The translations under genes were made by a program, and so were the position numbers. A model generated the notes under the pieces. The model was not told the DNA's origin, ran no database searches, and saw only the letters and a program-made list of their open reading frames with translations. From Actinomycetes bacterium (GTDB lineage: Bacteria > Actinomycetota > Acidimicrobiia > Acidimicrobiales > RAAP-2): a stretch of DNA of 48,756 bases. The stretch lies in assembly GCA_021810205.1 (NCBI GenBank), contig JAJZJC010000013.1, positions 1-48,756 on the forward strand, read 5' to 3'. Of the stretch, positions 33,494 through 41,556 are shown in pieces (within the stretch, counting starts at the first letter, position 1; each line of letters starts with the position of its first letter).

Positions 33494-34672
33494 GTGTTCG
33501 ACATCAACCGAGTGCGCAGTCAGTTCTCGTCGCTGAGCCAAGGCTTCGTCTTCCTCGATGCCCCGGGCGGCACGCAGGTACCCGACTCGGTGGGTGCAGC
33601 CGTCGCCCAGAACTTCAAAGACGCGAGCGGCAACATCGGCTTCCCCTACGAGACGAGCCAACGCATCGGGGCGCTTGTTGACGAAGCTCGGGCGCGGTCG
33701 GCCGCATTCCTCGGATGCACTGCCGACGAGATCATCTTCGGCGCCAACATGACCTCGCTGAACTTCACCCTGTCGCGTACGCTCGGTCGCGACCTGTCGG
33801 CCGGCGACGAGATCCTCGTGACGCGGCTCGACCACGACGCGAATGTCGCTCCGTGGCTCGAGCTGGCGCGCGACCGCGACCTGGTCGTCCACGAGGTCGA
33901 CATTCGAGACGACACCACCTTGGACGTGGAGCATCTCGAACGGCTTCTCGGCCCCAGGACCAAGGTGGTGGCGCTCCCGCTGGCCTCGAACGCGGTGGGC
34001 ACCACGGTCGACGTCGCCCGGGTGGCCTCGCTCGCCCACGCCGCCGGAGCGCTCGTGTGGGTCGACGCCGTGCAGTACGCGCCGCACTTTCCCATCGACG
34101 TGCGCGCGCTCGACGCCGACGTCCTGTTGTGCTCGTCGTACAAGTTCTGTGGACCGCACCTGGGGATCGCGTACGGGCGGCGGGAGCTGCTCGAGTCGTG
34201 GCGCCCCTACAAGGCGCGCCCCGTGGGTCTCGACCCGGTGGGTCACCGGTTCGAGACGGGGACGCTGCCCTACGAGCTGCTGGCTGCCCTGGTGGCCACC
34301 TACGACTACCTCGAAGGGATCGGCGGGATCGACGAAGTGACGGCGTGGGAGCGGGCACTTGGTGAGCGCCTGCTCGCCGGCCTGCCCGAGCGGGTCAGGC
34401 TCTTCGGTTCTCCCACCATGGACGATCGGGTGCCCACCTTCCTCGTGAACTTCGAGGGCGTGTCCTCAGACGATCTCTCCGTCGCCTTGGCGAAGGAGGG
34501 TTTTGGCGTGTGGAGCGGTGACAACTACTACGCCCTAGGCCTCTACGAGCGGGTGGCGTGGGGGACCGCCCTTCGGATCGGTCTTTCTCACTACAACACC
34601 GTGGAGGAGATCGACCGGTTCACCGACGTCCTCGGTGTGCTCGTGGCGCAAGGGGGCGGCCGGCGAGGCTGA
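33494..34672 (+). CDS. Class V aminotransferase-fold PLP enzyme, cysteine desulfurase-like
   Basis: A 392-residue PLP-dependent enzyme of the class V aminotransferase fold. The PLP Lys is Lys217 in CSSYKFCGPHLG. Upstream are FLDAPGGTQVPDSV (N-terminal substrate region), IIFGANMTSLNF, TRLDHDANVAPWLELA and WVDAVQYAPHFPID with the PLP-binding Asp. A catalytic Cys at the classical desulfurase loop is not evident. The match is nearest to so-called cysteine desulfurase-like or isopenicillin-epimerase-like proteins, which catalyse eliminations or racemisation. The GTG at 33494 follows GGGAGG at six bases; the TTG at 33488 is too close. It sits 60 bases after the permease in the same operon. Confidence 0.85.
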   Translation: MFDINRVRSQFSSLSQGFVFLDAPGGTQVPDSVGAAVAQNFKDASGNIGFPYETSQRIGALVDEARARSAAFLGCTADEIIFGANMTSLNFTLSRTLGRDLSAGDEILVTRLDHDANVAPWLELARDRDLVVHEVDIRDDTTLDVEHLERLLGPRTKVVALPLASNAVGTTVDVARVASLAHAAGALVWVDAVQYAPHFPIDVRALDADVLLCSSYKFCGPHLGIAYGRRELLESWRPYKARPVGLDPVGHRFETGTLPYELLAALVATYDYLEGIGGIDEVTAWERALGERLLAGLPERVRLFGSPTMDDRVPTFLVNFEGVSSDDLSVALAKEGFGVWSGDNYYALGLYERVAWGTALRIGLSHYNTVEEIDRFTDVLGVLVAQGGGRRG

Positions 34673-34689
34673 GCAGACGCTCGCACGGC

Positions 34690-35964
34690 ATGGACACGAT
34701 GGTCGACAGCGACGTTCATCTCTTCGGGGATCCGGTACGCCCGGTTCCCGCCCAGGCGACCGGGCGAACCGTACTGCGGGCGCGGACGGTGGTGGCTGGC
34801 GCGAGCCTTATCCCGCTGCACGACGCCGTGGTGGTGGTCGAGGACGGAGTCGTCTCCGCCGTGGAGCCTGCCGGCCCCGACCACGTGGTCGACGTCGATC
34901 TGGGGGACGCGACCGTGATCCCAGGTCTCATCGACGCTCACGTGCATCTGGCCAGCGACTGTGGGCCGAGGTTCGGTGGGGTGCCGGACCAGGCGCGCCT
35001 GGTCACCCTCGCGGTGTCGAACGCCCAGCGGTTCCTGCGGGCCGGTGTCACCACCGTCCGGGACCTCGGAGGTCCTTTCACGGTGGGCTCCGACGTCCGC
35101 GACGCCATCGATCAAGGGTTGCTCCTCGGGCCGCGTCTGCTGGCCGCCAACCGGGTCATCACGGTGACCGGTGGCCATGGCCACCACATGGGCATGGAGT
35201 GTGACGACGTCGATGCGCTCCGCCATGCCGTGCGCCAACTGGTGAAGGACGGTTCGGACTGGGTCAAGGTCATGGCGTCGGGAGGTTTCGTCCACGTCCG
35301 CAGGTCCGAGGGCGATGCTCCCTTCTTCCCCCTCTTCGACCTGACGGAGATGCGGACCGTCGTCGACGAAGCCCATCGCTTCGGGATGCGCGTGGCTGCT
35401 CACTGCCAGAGCCGGGACGCCATCGCCGTGGCCTTCGAGGCCGGCGTGGACACGATCGAGCACTGCACGTTCGCCGCCAGACCCCAGGCGGTGCTGGACG
35501 AGTCGCTGGTTCGTGCCATCGCCGAGCGTGGGACCTTCGTGGTGCCGACCACGAACAACTACTGGCTGACGGTGGGCGTGCCATGGGCGCCGAAGGACGT
35601 CGCCCTGTTGAATCTGCGGCGGCTGTACGACCTCGGCGTCCGCCTCGTGGCTGGAACGGACATGGGGATCCCGACCACGACGCCCGACCTGTACGCCGAG
35701 GGGCTACGGGTCTTCGCCGAGATCGGGATGCCCTTGACCGAGGTGCTGGCGACGGCCACGACGCAGGCAGCGGAGGCCCTCGGGATCGCCGACGTCACGG
35801 GGTCGATCACCCCTGGACTGTCCGCGGACCTCGTGGCCCTGGACGGAGATCCGCTTGCCGACGTGGAGGCCTACACCCGGCCGAGCGCCGTGGTCATCAG
35901 GGGAACGCTCGTCCCGCTCGGAGCCGGATGGCAGCGGCCTGCCGGCGGAAGTGCGGTCCGATGA
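34690..35964 (+). CDS. Amidohydrolase, imidazolonepropionase/prolidase-like, copy 1
   Basis: A 424-residue metal-dependent amidohydrolase (TIM barrel plus small beta domain). The metal ligands can be read in order: His-x-His in GLIDAHVHLAS, a probable carboxylated Lys in DWVKVMASGGF, His in AAHCQSRDAI, His in TIEHCTFAA, and Asp in VAGTDMGIPT. The set indicates an active binuclear enzyme. Related enzymes hydrolyse cyclic amides, imidazolones, dipeptides with C-terminal Arg or Lys, or urethanes. The ATG at 34690 lacks a strong ribosome site, and another ATG follows three codons later. It overlaps copy 2 by four bases. Confidence 0.88.
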   Translation: MDTMVDSDVHLFGDPVRPVPAQATGRTVLRARTVVAGASLIPLHDAVVVVEDGVVSAVEPAGPDHVVDVDLGDATVIPGLIDAHVHLASDCGPRFGGVPDQARLVTLAVSNAQRFLRAGVTTVRDLGGPFTVGSDVRDAIDQGLLLGPRLLAANRVITVTGGHGHHMGMECDDVDALRHAVRQLVKDGSDWVKVMASGGFVHVRRSEGDAPFFPLFDLTEMRTVVDEAHRFGMRVAAHCQSRDAIAVAFEAGVDTIEHCTFAARPQAVLDESLVRAIAERGTFVVPTTNNYWLTVGVPWAPKDVALLNLRRLYDLGVRLVAGTDMGIPTTTPDLYAEGLRVFAEIGMPLTEVLATATTQAAEALGIADVTGSITPGLSADLVALDGDPLADVEAYTRPSAVVIRGTLVPLGAGWQRPAGGSAVR

Positions 35965-37346
35965 CGCTCGTGCTTCAAGGCGTGACCGTGGTCGACCTGA
36001 CGTCGCGCCGCACCGTGCCGGGTCGTTCCGTGCACATCGACGGCGGGCGGATCACGCGCGTCGTCGACCAGGGGGCCGTCAGTACCGGTGGCCCCGGCGT
36101 GGTCGAAGGGTCGGACGACACGGTCAGCGGCGGGGCCAACCAGGACTTGGTCGTCGTCGACTGCGGCGGCCGCTACCTCCTGCCGGGGCTGACGGACGTC
36201 CACGTGCACCTGCGTGCCACGCCGCACGCGGGCCCGCACTCGGGCCCGCGTGCGGGCTCCGGCCACCGCGTCGAGCGCAGCGTACCCGTCATCGATGACC
36301 TCCTCCCCGTCCTTCACGGCTACCTGTTCTGCGGAGTGACCTGCCTTTATGACGCCGGGAACTTCGGCACGCTGATGTGGCCGCTGCGGGAGGAGGAGCG
36401 GGCCGGGCGCGTGCTGTCACCCCGCATCCACTGCGCTGGCCCGTTCGTGACGTGCACCGACGGCCACGGATCGGAGCTTGCAGAGCACGTGGCCGTGGAC
36501 GCACTGCCCGACGACGAGGCCCGGCTTCGCGCCCATCTCCGTCACCGTCCCGACCTCGTGAAGATCACCTATGACGAGCACAACTGGGGCATCCGACCTC
36601 TCATCGGGATCCTGACGCCCGAGGTGCTCCGGGGGATCATCGAGATCGTCCACGACGAAGGACTGCGGGCGACGGTCCACGTGTCGAACGAGCTACGCGC
36701 CCGAGAAGCGGTCGACGCAGGAGCTGACGCACTGGCGCACCCGGTGATCCAGTCTCCGGTCACCGAGGATTTCGTGGTCCGGCTGGCCTCGGAGCAGGTC
36801 CCCGTCGCCAGCACCCTCGCCATCGGCGAGCGCTACGTGCGGCTGGCGGACGACCCCGGCTTCGTCGACAGCGGGCCCTACGTCCACTGCCTCGCCGTCG
36901 AGGAGCGCCAGCGGCTCAAGACCGTCGAGCACGAGACGCAGCGAGCCAATCGGTGGGCCGCCTGGATGCGAGTCATGACCCCGGTCGCTCAGGAGAACGT
37001 GCGCAGGGTGGTGGAGGCCGGCGGGGTCGTCGCGTCGGGGTCGGACCTCTCCCTCGGGCCGGACCTGCTGCGGGAGCTCGAACTGCTCCAGGGCGCAGGT
37101 ATCGACCCATGGGACGTCCTGGCGTGCGCCACCACGGGCGCGGCGCGGTTCTTGGGCGCCGAGGAGCGCATGGGAACGGTGGAGCCCGGCAAGGTGGCGG
37201 ACCTCATCCTGGTCGATCAGGACCCGACCACCGATGTGTCCCGGCTCACGGACATCTCCATGGTCATGAAGGGAGGTCAGGTCATCGATCGCTCGATGCT
37301 CCATCTGGCGGGCGAGCGCCCGGCACCCCGATCAATCAGCGCATAG
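35961..37346 (+). CDS. Amidohydrolase, copy 2
   Basis: A 461-residue amidohydrolase, longer than copy 1. The ligands are His-x-His in GLTDVHVHLRA, Lys in DLVKITYDEHNW, His in ATVHVSNELRA, His in DALAHPVIQSP, and Asp in VASGSDLSLGP. Two inserts distinguish it: a glycine- and aspartate-rich stretch at about residues 40-60, and a His/Pro/Gly stretch after the first metal motif. It starts by overlapping the stop of copy 1 (ATGA), so both are made together. Together with the cyclase-family protein it gives three candidate C-N ring-opening hydrolases in one operon. Confidence 0.88.
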   Translation: MTLVLQGVTVVDLTSRRTVPGRSVHIDGGRITRVVDQGAVSTGGPGVVEGSDDTVSGGANQDLVVVDCGGRYLLPGLTDVHVHLRATPHAGPHSGPRAGSGHRVERSVPVIDDLLPVLHGYLFCGVTCLYDAGNFGTLMWPLREEERAGRVLSPRIHCAGPFVTCTDGHGSELAEHVAVDALPDDEARLRAHLRHRPDLVKITYDEHNWGIRPLIGILTPEVLRGIIEIVHDEGLRATVHVSNELRAREAVDAGADALAHPVIQSPVTEDFVVRLASEQVPVASTLAIGERYVRLADDPGFVDSGPYVHCLAVEERQRLKTVEHETQRANRWAAWMRVMTPVAQENVRRVVEAGGVVASGSDLSLGPDLLRELELLQGAGIDPWDVLACATTGAARFLGAEERMGTVEPGKVADLILVDQDPTTDVSRLTDISMVMKGGQVIDRSMLHLAGERPAPRSISA

Positions 37347-37404
37347 CACGCACAGCACCACAGAAAGGCGCAAGGGAATCCATGGAAAGAGGAAGGAACA
37401 CCCA

Positions 37405-39240
37405 ATGAAGCCAACGCTCCGACGGTGGAAGTCGTGGCTCGGGCCAAGCGTGGCGACGGTGATCTCGGTGTCACTGGTCGCCGCCATGTCAGTGGCCGAC
37501 GCGACGGGAGCTTCCGCAGCAACCAAGAAACATGCGACAGCGTCCAAGGGTGCGGTTGTCACGATGGCAGAGGGCGCCCAGGGCACGCCGAACAACATCA
37601 TGCCGTTCGTATCAGGTGCCAACAACTCAGCTGCCAACACCAACCTCCAAGAGCAGATGTGGCCGACGCTGTACACCATCGGCACGGCCTCCAACGTGAA
37701 CGCCATCAACGGGCCGATGAGCCTTGCCAACCCACCCGTCTACACCAAGGGCGACACCCAAGTGAGCGTCACGCTCAAGCCCTACAAGTGGTCGGATGGT
37801 ACGCCGGTCACCGCACGAGACGTCATCTTTTTCATGAACCTGCTCAAGGCGAACAAGACAAGCTGGGCCCATTACACGCCGGGCGACATGCCCACAAACG
37901 TGGTCAGCTGGACCGCCAAGGGCACAAGCACGGTCGTGTTCAAGTTGAACCGGGCGTACAACCCGACCTGGTTCACCGACGACGAGCTCGCGTACATCGT
38001 GCCGCTTCCTCAGCAGTCGTGGGACAAGGAGTCCGCGACGGGCGCGGTCGGGACATACGACACCACCACAGCTGGAGCGAAGGCTGTCTACAACTTCTTG
38101 AACACGGAGGGCGAGAGCACGGCCACCTACGGCTCGAACCCACTCTGGCAGGTGGTCGACGGGGCCTGGAAGATCCAGCAGTACACAAGCAATGGGTTCG
38201 TCGCGCTGGTGCCGAACACGGCGTACTCAGGTCCTGACAAGCCGAAGATCGCCAAGTTCGAGGAAGAGCCGTTCACCTCCTCCACAGCCGAGTTCAATGC
38301 CTTGCTGGGCGGCACCTTGGACATCGGCTATGTGCCGCTCAACGACCTGGCCGAGCAGTCGCGCGTCACGGGGGCTGGCTTCCACGTCGTGAGATCCGAG
38401 CTGGTGGCAGTCAACATGATGTCGCTCAACTACTACAGCCCGGTCGTCGGGCCGCTGGTCAAGCAGCTCTACATCCGCCAGGCCCTGAACGACGTCATGG
38501 ACCAGCCTGCCCAGATCTCAGCGATCCTGGACAAGGCGGGTGGCTATGTGGACTACGGGCCGATCCCGACGGTGCCGAAGACGCCGTACATGGCGCCAAT
38601 CCAGAAGAAGAACCCGTTCAACGTCTCGGCCGCTCGCAAGCTGCTCACCTCGCACGGGTGGAAGATCCCGGCCAACGGGGCAGCCGCGTGCGTCCGCCCA
38701 GGGACGGGTTCGTCGGACTGCGGCGCGGGCATCAAGAAGGGCAAGACGCTCACCTTCTCGCTCTTGTACGTGAGCGGCAGCGGCTACCTGACAGCGACCA
38801 TGGAGAACTACAAGAGCGACGCCAGCAAGGCCGGCATCGTGGTGAACCTGTCGCAGCAGCCCTTCAACTCGATCGTGGGCGACATCTGCGGGACGCCAAC
38901 ATGCAACAGCCCCGGGTGGCAGATCGCCAACTGGGGTGCCGGGTTCTCTTGGAACTTCGGCTCGCCGTACCCTGTGGGATCGACCATGTTCGAAGGGCAT
39001 GTCGGGTTGGACTACCCGGTTCCGAAGAAGCTGGCGTCGTTGATCACCGCCACCGAGACGTCGTCGGGGCCGAACACGGCCAAGGCCATGAAGGCATACG
39101 ACACTTGGGTGATCAAGAACGACCCCGAGGTGTGGCAGTTGGAGACCTACACCATCAATGCGGTGTCGAACAAGGTGAAGGGGGTCACCTTCTACCCGGT
39201 CACGGGGAACGTGTTCCCACAGGACTTCACGGTGAAGTAG
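37405..39240 (+). CDS. Dipeptide/nickel-type ABC transporter substrate-binding protein
   Basis: A 611-residue SBP_bac_5 family protein. It has a Sec signal (MKPTLRRWKSW, then a hydrophobic segment, with cleavage expected near GASAA at about residue 38), again without a lipobox Cys. The mature part opens AVVTMAEGAQGTPNNIMPF. KWSDGTPVTARDVIFFMNLL is the family signature. Such proteins bind oligopeptides, opines, sugars or metal chelates. GGAAGG precedes the ATG. It is followed after 212 bases by two matching permeases, but no ATPase gene is present. I saw no copy of the ATTTGATCARAY motif upstream. Confidence 0.9.
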   Translation: MKPTLRRWKSWLGPSVATVISVSLVAAMSVADATGASAATKKHATASKGAVVTMAEGAQGTPNNIMPFVSGANNSAANTNLQEQMWPTLYTIGTASNVNAINGPMSLANPPVYTKGDTQVSVTLKPYKWSDGTPVTARDVIFFMNLLKANKTSWAHYTPGDMPTNVVSWTAKGTSTVVFKLNRAYNPTWFTDDELAYIVPLPQQSWDKESATGAVGTYDTTTAGAKAVYNFLNTEGESTATYGSNPLWQVVDGAWKIQQYTSNGFVALVPNTAYSGPDKPKIAKFEEEPFTSSTAEFNALLGGTLDIGYVPLNDLAEQSRVTGAGFHVVRSELVAVNMMSLNYYSPVVGPLVKQLYIRQALNDVMDQPAQISAILDKAGGYVDYGPIPTVPKTPYMAPIQKKNPFNVSAARKLLTSHGWKIPANGAAACVRPGTGSSDCGAGIKKGKTLTFSLLYVSGSGYLTATMENYKSDASKAGIVVNLSQQPFNSIVGDICGTPTCNSPGWQIANWGAGFSWNFGSPYPVGSTMFEGHVGLDYPVPKKLASLITATETSSGPNTAKAMKAYDTWVIKNDPEVWQLETYTINAVSNKVKGVTFYPVTGNVFPQDFTVK

Positions 39241-39296
39241 CTTCCACTCGGTCGCTCCGGGCCGCGAGGAGATCGGGCCCAGATGAGCAGTCGTGC

Positions 39297-39331
39297 GCGT
39301 GGGTCGCCACCGTTGCGGTGGCGACCCACGC
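39297..39331 (+). terminator. Perfect 15-bp hairpin between binding protein and permease
   Basis: GCGTGGGTCGCCACC (39297-39311) pairs perfectly with GGTGGCGACCCACGC (39317-39331) around GTTGC. No T-run follows. It starts 57 bases after the binding-protein stop. Such hairpins often stop most transcripts, or protect the upstream mRNA 3' end, so that the binding protein is made in excess of the permeases. Confidence 0.65.
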
Positions 39332-39358
39332 GTCACGTTCAGGGTGTCGTCGGGCCGA

Positions 39359-39421
39359 CCGGTGCCCTCAGTACCGGTACCGGTGCGCTCAGTACCGGTG
39401 CCGGTGTCCGCGGTACCGGTG
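39359..39421 (+). repeat. Three 21-bp intergenic tandem repeats rich in ACCGGT
   Basis: Three contiguous 21-base units (39359-39379, 39380-39400, 39401-39421) each begin CCGGTG and end TACCGGT plus one base. Units 1 and 2 differ at two positions; unit 3 differs more in its middle. Each junction creates overlapping ACCGGT palindromes, including GTACCGGTAC (39371-39380). They lie just before the first permease gene. A protein-binding array or replication slippage could explain them. Confidence 0.85.
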
Positions 39422-39452
39422 ACGGAGCGCTCGAGGTCGAAGAGGGCAGGTC

Positions 39453-40409
39453 ATGATTGCGTTTCTCATCAGGCGGATCGGACAGGCGATCATCGTCGTG
39501 GTCGGCGTGTCGCTCATCGTGTTCCTGATCACCCACATGCTCCCGGGCAGCCCCGCCCGAGCAATCCTTGGCATCCAGGCGACGCCGCAAGCCGTGCGGA
39601 AGTTCAACGCGGCCAACGGGTATGACAAGCCGGTCTTCGTCCAGTTCTTCGTGTACTGGAAGCATCTTCTCGAGGGAAACTTCGGCTTCTCCTACAAGGA
39701 GGACCTGCCGGTCAGGACACTGATCGCCAATCGTGCCCCGAAGACGCTGCTCCTCGTGGGCCTCGGTTTCTTCTTTGCGTTCCTCGTGGGCATCCCCATC
39801 GGGCTGTGGCAGGCGGTGCACCGCAACCGGTTCGACGACCACCTGTTGACGTCGCTGTCGTTCGTCGGCTACTCGATGCCCGTGTTCTGGATCGGCATGC
39901 TGCTCATCTGGCTCCTGGCAGTGGCGAACCACGTGTTCCCAGCCGGATCGCCGTCGGCCGCCAGTGCCACGGTCGGCCAGGTGCTCCAGCACCCGCTGGG
40001 CCTGGTACTGCCGGTGGCGACGCTGACGTTCGTCGAGGCGCCCGGGGTCGTCCGGTTCATGCGGTCGGCGGCCATCGAGAACCTCTCCGAGGACTACGTG
40101 CGGACCGCGACGGCCAAAGGTGCGCCGAGACCCCGCATCGTGCTCGTCCACGTGCTCCGAAACTCGTTGTTGCCGGTCATCACCCTGATCGGGCTCACCT
40201 TGCCGCTGGTCCTGTCGGGGTCGATCGTCGTGGAGAAGGTCTTCAACTATCCAGGGATGGGGCTTCTCATGTGGACAGCCGCGCAAACCCGGGATTACCC
40301 GACGCTGTTGGGCGGGGCTGTCGTGATCGGGGTGGCGACGGTGGTGGGGTCGCTGCTGGCCGACGTGCTGTACGCCATCGTGGACCCGAGAGTGCGGTTC
40401 TCGCGATGA
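39453..40409 (+). CDS. Dipeptide-type ABC transporter permease, DppB-like
   Basis: A 318-residue membrane permease with six hydrophobic segments. The N-terminus (FLIRRIGQAIIVVVGVSLIVFL) and the following MLPGSPAR are typical of DppB/OppB. The ATPase-contact loop is DYVRTATAKGAPRPRIVLVHVLRNS, an EAA-type motif. The C-terminus GGAVVIGVATVVGSLLADVLYAIVDPRVRF is also standard. It pairs with the DppC-like protein at 40465. The AGGGCAGGTC run precedes the ATG. Confidence 0.92.
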   Translation: MIAFLIRRIGQAIIVVVGVSLIVFLITHMLPGSPARAILGIQATPQAVRKFNAANGYDKPVFVQFFVYWKHLLEGNFGFSYKEDLPVRTLIANRAPKTLLLVGLGFFFAFLVGIPIGLWQAVHRNRFDDHLLTSLSFVGYSMPVFWIGMLLIWLLAVANHVFPAGSPSAASATVGQVLQHPLGLVLPVATLTFVEAPGVVRFMRSAAIENLSEDYVRTATAKGAPRPRIVLVHVLRNSLLPVITLIGLTLPLVLSGSIVVEKVFNYPGMGLLMWTAAQTRDYPTLLGGAVVIGVATVVGSLLADVLYAIVDPRVRFSR

Positions 40410-40464
40410 GATCCGTTCCCCCGACGCGCCACGACGAGGTCCCTGGCAACGAGGGAGGCAACAG

Positions 40465-41391
40465 ATGATGCAGCAGGCCACCACGGCCACGGCGCCTACC
40501 AGCATCTCCCCGGATCAGGCCCGACGCCGGCCCGCGCCCAGAGCGGCGAGCGCATTGCGCGCGATGGGTCGGTGGTGCCGTTACCACAAGCTCGGTTGTG
40601 CAGGCCTGGTCGTGATCGTCGTATTGACGCTGTTCAGCTTCGTGGGCCCGCTGGTGTACCACACCGACCAGGTCCATACCAACCTGACATCTGTGAACCT
40701 CGCGCCGAGCCTGCAGCATCCCCTTGGCACCGACAACGTGGGGTACGACATCCTGGGACGCCTCATGGAAGGCGGGCAGTCGTCGCTCGAGGTGGGGTTC
40801 GCCGCGGCTCTCTTGGCCAGCTGCATCGGGACGCTGTGGGGCGCCGTGTCGGGTTACGTCGGCGGATGGGTGGATGCGCTGATGATGCGCGTGGTGGACT
40901 CGGCGTTCGCCATTCCACCGCTCCTCCTCCTCCTGCTCGTCGGCACGATCTTCACCCCCTCGGTGATCGAGCTCATCATCGTGCTCGGTCTCGTGTCGTG
41001 GCTGGTCACCGCCCGGCTGGTCCGAGGGGACTCCCTTTCGCTGCGCACGAGGGAGTACGTGCAGGCCGCGATCGCCGTCGGGGCGAGGAACCCCAGAGTC
41101 GTGGCGCGCCACGTGATCCCGAACGCGCTGGGAACGATCGTGGTGCAGACCACGTTCGAGGTGGCGAACGCCATCCTCCTCTTGGCGTCCCTGAGCTTTC
41201 TCGGCCTCGGCCCGGCGCCGCCGGCGGCCAACTGGGGGGCGATGCTGAGCAACGGCCTGAACTACATCTACGCAGGCTACTGGTGGCAGATCTATCCGGC
41301 CGGCCTGGCCATCGTCGTCACGGTGTTGGCGTTCAACATGCTCGCCGAGTCCGTCCGCGACAGTTTCGCTGCCCGGCTGATGCACACCTGA
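40465..41391 (+). CDS. Dipeptide-type ABC transporter permease, DppC-like
   Basis: A 308-residue permease with six hydrophobic segments. Hallmarks are HPLGTDNVGYDILGRLMEGGQSSLEVG and the EAA-type loop REYVQAAIAVGARNPRVVARHVIPN. LSFLGLGPAPPAANWGAML is the usual DppC C-terminal block. GGGAGG lies upstream of the tandem ATGs at 40465 and 40468. The gene ends within the first unit of an 18-bp tandem repeat that carries its stop codon. Normally the DppD and DppF ATPases follow; here a minus-strand regulator comes next, so the ATPases must be elsewhere, shared, or lost. Confidence 0.92.
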   Translation: MMQQATTATAPTSISPDQARRRPAPRAASALRAMGRWCRYHKLGCAGLVVIVVLTLFSFVGPLVYHTDQVHTNLTSVNLAPSLQHPLGTDNVGYDILGRLMEGGQSSLEVGFAAALLASCIGTLWGAVSGYVGGWVDALMMRVVDSAFAIPPLLLLLLVGTIFTPSVIELIIVLGLVSWLVTARLVRGDSLSLRTREYVQAAIAVGARNPRVVARHVIPNALGTIVVQTTFEVANAILLLASLSFLGLGPAPPAANWGAMLSNGLNYIYAGYWWQIYPAGLAIVVTVLAFNMLAESVRDSFAARLMHT

Positions 41392-41430
41392 GCGCTGATG
41401 CACACCTGAGCGCTGATGCACACCTGAGCA
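41377..41430 (+). repeat. Three 18-bp tandem repeats each carrying the permease stop
   Basis: CTGATGCACACCTGAGCG occurs at 41377-41394 and 41395-41412, and with a final A at 41413-41430. Unit 1 encodes the last residues and stop of the DppC-like permease (LMHT, stop). Since the unit is a multiple of three, every copy repeats the same ending in frame, giving three successive stop codons. It looks like a tandem duplication of a gene end. Confidence 0.9.
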
Positions 41431-41556
41431 CAGACGAGCGTCGGCCAGCACCTGCGGGACTGGACGAGCCGACCTTGCGAACGCATGGGGCAGCTCGTCC
41501 GATGCTCGAGTCCGATGTTGGGGCCGCGGCTCGAGTGCTCGCGCCGGCAACCCGGG

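Noticed and set aside
37330..37342. A GATCAA core before the dipeptide-type binding protein, as a seventh operator
   Set aside because: It lies inside the last codons of the second amidohydrolase and lacks the ATTT left arm, so it is probably chance.
39359..41430. CRISPR-like arrays
   Set aside because: The two repeat sets have no spacers: the units are contiguous, short and only three copies each, and no cas genes are present.
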